Below are positions 57,993-64,000 of a stretch of 64,000 bases of DNA, one piece after another; position 1 is the first letter of the stretch, and every line of letters starts with the position of its first letter. The notes under the pieces were generated by a model. The model had not been told where the DNA came from, searched no databases, and was given only the letters and a program-made list of their open reading frames with translations. This DNA comes from Verticillium longisporum. Taxonomy: Eukaryota; Ascomycota; Sordariomycetes; Glomerellales; Plectosphaerellaceae. A program made the translations under genes and the position numbers. The stretch is from assembly GCA_019188255.1 (NCBI GenBank), contig JAETXT010000002.1, forward strand, positions 5,828,001 through 5,892,000, in the 5' to 3' direction.

Positions 57993-60900
57993 TTTTAATT
58001 ATTCTTATTTAATAGATTTACTTTATAATATTAAGTAATACTTATTATAAGAATAATATCTATTAATAATATTAGAAATAGCGCTAATAACCTAGCTACT
58101 ATAATCTAAGAGCTCCGCTTAGAGAATAAGTAGCTATAAGCCTCGATATAGTAACTTTAAGGTAGAACGAGTATAAAGGTGTAACAACCAAGGAAGCAGG
58201 GCGGCCGCGAATCGACGACCCCGCGATCAGGGAACGCGATAAGATAAGAATCGGGCCCACCTGGCAAATCACGTGATGGCTCACTCAGACATAAAGGGTG
58301 AGTCGTCGGGCTCACCAAGGACGCCGCAGTGAGCCAGGGAATGGCTCACGGGATAACACACCGTGATCCTAACATCATGGATCACCAACAACTAACCAGT
58401 GAGCCATCCAACATGAGCTCACCACCTAACACAACAAGGACAGGATGGCAGGTATATAAGGACGGACATTCTGGACTTGTAGATACATTCTTTCTCACGA
58501 CAGTGATCAATCTAAGTCTTACCTTGTATTCATTGTAACGAGTGCGCAACGCCTTACGACACCACATCGTCTCAGGGTCACAACCTAAGCTTCTGCAAAC
58601 AGCAACCCCAACCCTCTGACAGTGTTCCCCCTTCGGAAGCTGCCAGGTCGTAACAAAAGGCTCTTCCCCTTTAATTATTCGATAATAACCCTAAGGTATT
58701 TTAATCTTTTATTATCTAAGTACGTTAATATTATAAAGCTAATAAGGGCTAATTTAAATATTAAAGCGAGAAGGTCGCTAACGCCTCCTCTTACTTTAAA
58801 GGGGACGCTTTATATTAATTCGAACCCTTTATTAGGGATTATTCTATTTATATTAAGAAAGAAGATATAAAATAAGCTATCTAGGATATCTACGTTAATA
58901 TAAATATATTCGAAGAAGCTATTAAAGGAGCGTTTAAGGATATAGACGAGGAACGATAAAACGAAAGAAAAATCCTTTAGCTTGAATAGATAGGGCTAGC
59001 TATTAAATACGCTATAGAGTTTCGATTCTTAGTTAATCGACTCGATTAGATAGAGTCCGCTTTTATAGCTTATTTCTATAAAGGATTTAAAGATATTATT
59101 AAGGACGACCTTATCCGGGAAGATAGACCCGAAACCTTTACTAAGTATATTACTATAACTATTAAAATTAACGATCGCTAATATAAATATAGAATAGAAA
59201 AAGGATAGAAGCCCGCTATAAAGCTATAGAACCTACGTATCCCTTATTATTAATCTAATTAAGGATATAAATATTAATACGATAAACCCTATATTAATAT
59301 AGCTTAGGGATAGATTACCTATATAGGACCTATAGAGCTCGATAATATTAAATATAATAAACCGAAGGATCTTAAAGATATAAAATATTATAACTATAAT
59401 AAAAACGGGTATATAGCTCGAGAATACTAGTAACCTAAGAAACCCTAGAAACCTATAAATAAATAATAACTTAATTATACTTAATATTAAGATTATATTA
59501 AAACTAATTAGACCTTCTATTACTAGGACGATTACTTAACCTATAAAGATAATAAAGAATAGAATAGATAATTCTTTAGAGTATTTATAGGATAAAGAAC
59601 CCTAATTATAATAATTATTATTAAAAAGGAAAGATAAATTTAGAAATAGGCTTAATAAATAACGCTAGAGATTTAGGAAATCGATATAAATAAAGAAAGA
59701 GCCTATAAATATATTTACTTAGAATTATAATTAGCTCTCTATATAGGATTAATAAACGATATAGAATAAGATAAATATATATAAGCTAATAAAGAAGAAT
59801 CTCCGCTTAAATAGACTTAACCCTATATATTTATATAAGTATATAAAGTTAATAGTATTAGCGAGGACTATAACCCCCTAATACTATAGAACGAACTTAT
59901 CTATTATAGGACTAAACTATAGAAAGTTAATACTCGAAAGCGAGAAAGTATTAAAGAAAACGTATAACTTATAATAGGAGACTACCTAGTACTTTACTAT
60001 ACTTATAAATAATACTATTAATTATTCTAGCCCGAATATATCTATAACGATTATAAATACTATTTTAAGGAGAAGGCTATATATTAATTTCTCTTATATA
60101 ATTACTAGATCGAGCTATAAATAAAGGTAGAGTTCGAATAGGAGAATCGTAAATAGATCCTATATATAGACGAATATAATTAAGGTTAGCTTATATTCTA
60201 ATTAAACCCCGCTTATTACGATAAATACTATTAAGATAATACTAAATAGGAGGACTATAATAAGAATATATATATAAAGCACTATATCGCTAAAGCTAGA
60301 AATTAGAGACTCTAACGTATAAAGGACGTTAAGAAGCTACTCTTCTATATCTATTATAAGAGTAATAAGAGGAATAATAACTTAGATAGACTATCTATAA
60401 TATAGCTATTTATTATATTACCCTCTTCGGGAAAAGGTAAACGTCGATCGAATAGGGATAACGATTAATAAAGGAAGTAAAAGTAATCTATTTAGCTAAA
60501 TAAACTTATAATATAAACTACTTCTATATATAAATAAACGTAGGAAGAAGATAAGCGAGTACGTTATTAAATAGTAACGCTTAGGGTAATTATATAAGCC
60601 CTAAATATATTAATAAGAACTATATTAACTAGAAATATAAAGAAGAACCCTATTAGCTTAATATAGTAGAAGGATAAGCGGTCTTATATAGAGGAAAAAT
60701 CGTAAATACGGAGACTATACCCCTCTAAGTATTTATTTCTCGCTAACCCGGCTATATAACCTTTAATATTATTAATATAAAAGGAAAATAAATTATCCTA
60801 AATATCTTATAGCTTAGAGAATAGAACCCTTAGATTAACTAAATAGCTAGCTACGTTTAATAGAATATATTAGCCCTTAAGGAAAGACCTATAAGCGGTC

Positions 60901-63900
60901 TCTTAAGCGACCTCTAACTAGCCCTTATAAATAGGGATAACTTAGAGGAGATAACCCTAGAGGAGCTTATAATAGAATAATAAGAAAGACTATAGAATAT
61001 ATTTAAGGAATACTAAAAGTACGAAAAGATCTTTAAAGAAGAAGTCGATATAATATTATTTAAATATATATATTACCATTACGAAATCCTAATTAAGGAA
61101 GGGGAGAGCCCCCGATTTAATAAGATCTATAGATTAAACCCTCGATAGATAAATACTCTCGATGAATATCTTAAAGAGAATCTTAGAAAAGGATATATCC
61201 GATTATCGATATCTTTAATAGGATACCCGATTCTCTTTATATTAAAGAAGAATAATAAAGAAAGACTATATATCGATTATAGATAGTTAAACGATATTAT
61301 TATTAAGAATTATTATTTATTACCTTTAATATTAGAACTTAGGGATATATTAATAAGAGCTAATTAGTTTATAGTACTCGATCTTAAAGGAGTATATAAT
61401 TTTATCTATATTAAGGATAGAGAAGAATAGAAAATAGTATTCCGAATATAATAAGGATATTATAAGTATTTAATTATATTATTTAGATTAATTAATACTT
61501 TTATAACCTTTTAAAATATAATTAACGATATATTACGAGAATTCCCAGACGTCTTTATAATAATATACCTTAATAATATTCTAATTTTCTCGAAGATAAT
61601 AGAAGAATATAAAGGATACGTTTATTAGGTCCTTATATAATTATATTAATATAAGCTATTAATAGAGCCTAAAAAAGCTAAGTTCTATATATAAGAAATA
61701 GATTTCCTAAAATATATAATTACTTTAAGAGAAATTAGGATAGAAAAATCTAAAATAATAGCTATTAAGGAATAGCTTATATTAAAAAATATTAAAGATA
61801 TTAAAATATTCCTTAGTTTTATTAACTTTTATTAACGATTCTTAAAAGGATATAATAAGACTATTAATCCTTTAATAAACTTTATAATTAAGGAAATAGA
61901 ATTTATATAGAACGAACCCTAAGAAAAAGCATTTCGCTAAATTATTAACGCTATTCTTAGCGAGCTAGTCCTCTAGATAATAGACCCCGAAAAATCTATA
62001 GAAATCGAGATAGATACCTCCGATTTCGCTATTAGAGGATAATTAAGTTAGAGGGACGATTAAGGACGATTATATTTAATAGTATTCTTCTCGAAAAAGC
62101 TATACGGATTAGAGCTTAATTATTAGATATACGATAAAGAACTTATAGTAATTATCGAAGCTTTTAAAGAATAGAGAATATATCTCTTTAAAGTATAATA
62201 CGAAGTTAAAGTCTATATTAATTATAAGAATCTTATATACTTTATAATAAATAAAGACTTTAATAAACGATAAATTAAATAAGCGGAATTCCTCTCGGAA
62301 TTTAACTTTATTATTATCTACTATAAAAGATCTAAGAATAATAGGGTAGATATCTTAAATAAATATTTAAATTATAAATAAATTATACCCTTAAATAATA
62401 ACGTAATCCTTATAAATAATAAAAAAGGAAATCTAATCCCGTATTATTATACCTTAATAATTACTATATAAATAAAACCCGCTAAGCTATTTAAGAATAC
62501 TATAAAGCTTATTAAATAAGTCTATAAGGCTAAAGCTTATAGATATTAAGGAGTAATAAAAATATTCGCTTAACTTAGAAAATATTACGATTTTAAAGGA
62601 ACTAGATAGGATATTATAATAATAATTTATAATTATAACCTCTATAAGAAAAGTAAAATAGAGAGATATAGGCCCTATAGAGAACTTAAAGCATTATTAA
62701 TATTAACTATAGCCTAGGAATTAGTCTTACTAGACTTTATTACTAGCTTATTATTATCGAAGGAACCTTTAATTAGGACCTTTTACGATAATATCCTAAT
62801 AATCGTCGATAGATTTATTAAATACTCTTACTTTCTCCTATATAAAGCTATAGGAATAGTAGAAGACCTCGCCTATATATTCCTTAAAAATATTATAAAA
62901 TAATATAGACTCTTAAAAGAATTAATATTAGATAGAGATAAGCTCTTTATTAATAATTTCTAGAAATTATTTATCGCTTAACTTAGAGCTAAATATAAGC
63001 TATCTATAGCTTTTTACCTATAAATAGATAGATAAATAGAAAAAACGAACTAGATTTTAGAATAATATTTTTAATATTATATTAATTATTAATAAGATAA
63101 CTAAGTTATATTACTACTTATTATATAGTTTATATATAATAGCTTACTAAGCGAGTTAATAAAGGAATTACCTTTCTATATTAATTATAGGTATAACCTA
63201 ATAGCTTATATAGAATACTACGAAGTACTAAATACGCTAAAAGCGATTAATATTACGATTAATATCTATAAGATCTAGGAATAAATTAAGCTCGACCTTA
63301 AGCTTATATATACTAGAATAACTATATACGCTAATAAAATAAAGATAAAAGGACTATCTTTATAAAAGGGAGATAGTATTTACTTTATCCGCTAAAATAT
63401 TAAAACTAAACGATTAAATAATAAATTAGATTTTAAGAAACTAGAACTATTTAAAATTCTTAAGAAATTCTTAAATATTAATTATTACCTTTTATTATTA
63501 AAGAATATAAAGATTTACCCCGTTTTTTATATTATATTACTAGAGCTAATACTATATAATATATTACTCGAAATAAACGTAGAAATCGAAAATACTAACG
63601 AATATAAAATCGAAAGAATCCTCGATTATAGAAAAATAAATAAATAAGAAGAATATTTAATTAAATAAAAGAATTATAAATGTAAAGAAAATATATAGGA
63701 ATTAATTAAGAATTTAAACTATTTATAATTACTCTAAGAATATTATCGCTTAATATAGGATTAAGGTCGGAAAATTCCTCCTTAAAGCTTAATAAAGATT
63801 AATCTATAATACCGCTAATACCTTACTCCTAAAGGTCCTATATTACGTTAACCTCCTAAGCCTCGAGGCTTAGGTTATCCCCGCTTAGAAGAAGGACGTT

Positions 63901-64000
63901 ATCCTCCTTATCTAATTAACGAATTCTATAAATAAATAACTCTTCCTTATAAGCCTTCGCCGCTTTCCGTATTTTACGAAGATAGGATAAACGATTTAAG
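57993..64000 (+). mobile_element. Dead Gypsy-type LTR retrotransposon, internal region (RIP-mutated)
   Basis: Decayed Gag-Pol in plus orientation, riddled with stops at former Gln and Trp codons. In order I can see a Gag region with a mutated CCHC zinc knuckle (about 59,380-59,440), reverse transcriptase (about 61,140-61,600), RNase H (about 61,980-62,370), an integrase core with its first two acidic positions (about 62,740 and 62,925) and a chromodomain-like segment (about 63,600-63,740). The order RT, RNase H, integrase, chromodomain identifies a chromovirus-type Gypsy element. The solo LTR at 58,180-58,655 interrupts it. The 3' LTR lies beyond the window or is unrecognisable. It cannot be active. 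Confidence 0.8.
58180..58655 (+). mobile_element. Intact, un-mutated solo LTR with 5-bp target duplication
   Basis: 476 bp beginning TGTAAC and ending GTAACA, of normal GC content and full of CA/TG, in sharp contrast to its surroundings. It contains a TATATAAGGA box. Flanking bases 58,175-58,179 and 58,656-58,660 are both AAAGG, a perfect target-site duplication. The flanks join into continuous decayed Gag sequence, so a complete element inserted here and recombined to a single LTR. Its lack of RIP shows it arrived after the host copy was mutated. Confidence 0.9.

Noticed and set aside
58180..58655. Clean LTR as the 5' LTR of the adjacent internal region
   Set aside because: The perfect AAAGG duplication on both sides, and Gag-like sequence continuing across it, show it is a separate solo LTR insertion.

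Overview
The window comes from a filamentous ascomycete, most likely a Sordariomycete. The protein-coding genes have short introns (50 to 104 bp) with GT..AG ends and CTRAY-type branch sites. The clearest proteins are serine hydroxymethyltransferase, the SAGA subunit Spt7, a VanZ-like membrane protein, a ferric-reductase-type protein, a Nab3-type RNA-binding protein, a CaM kinase, the inositol phosphorylceramide synthase Aur1, the Pol I subunit RPA34 and the polynucleotide kinase Grc3. All are fungal in character. I cannot name the species from sequence alone.

The layout is an isochore sandwich. Positions 1 to about 5,170 are extremely AT-rich and almost free of CpA and TpG, the mark of saturated repeat-induced point mutation (RIP). 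From about 5,200 to 53,600 the DNA is GC-balanced and gene-bearing. From about 54,080 to 64,000 it is RIP-mutated again. This right arm holds a dead Gypsy-type LTR retrotransposon. A clean, unmutated 476-bp solo LTR of the same family sits inside it, with a perfect 5-bp target duplication.

The gene island, left to right: SHMT (+), an unknown protein (-), a possibly myristoylated unknown protein (-), SPT7 (-), VanZ-like (+), ferric reductase-like (-), NAB3-like (-), mitochondrial peptidyl-tRNA hydrolase (+), CaM kinase (+), a small secreted cysteine-rich protein built of two duplicated modules (-), an orphan 583-residue protein lying between two diverged LTR-like direct repeats (+), a decayed coding fragment (+), a coiled-coil protein (+), a gene-poor 5.9-kb stretch, AUR1 (+), RPA34 (-), GRC3 (+) and a C2H2 transcription factor (-). 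RPA34 and GRC3 diverge from one 0.6-kb interval, and both act in rRNA production. The accessory features (secreted protein, orphan gene, repeats, fossil) cluster between 29.8 and 36.1 kb.

Three conserved genes (SPT7, NAB3-like, GRC3), and possibly the C2H2 factor, each need exactly one extra base to restore their reading frame. The first three sites are short C/G homopolymers. This pattern suggests systematic one-base undercalls in the assembly more than four independent pseudogenes, but it should be checked against reads.
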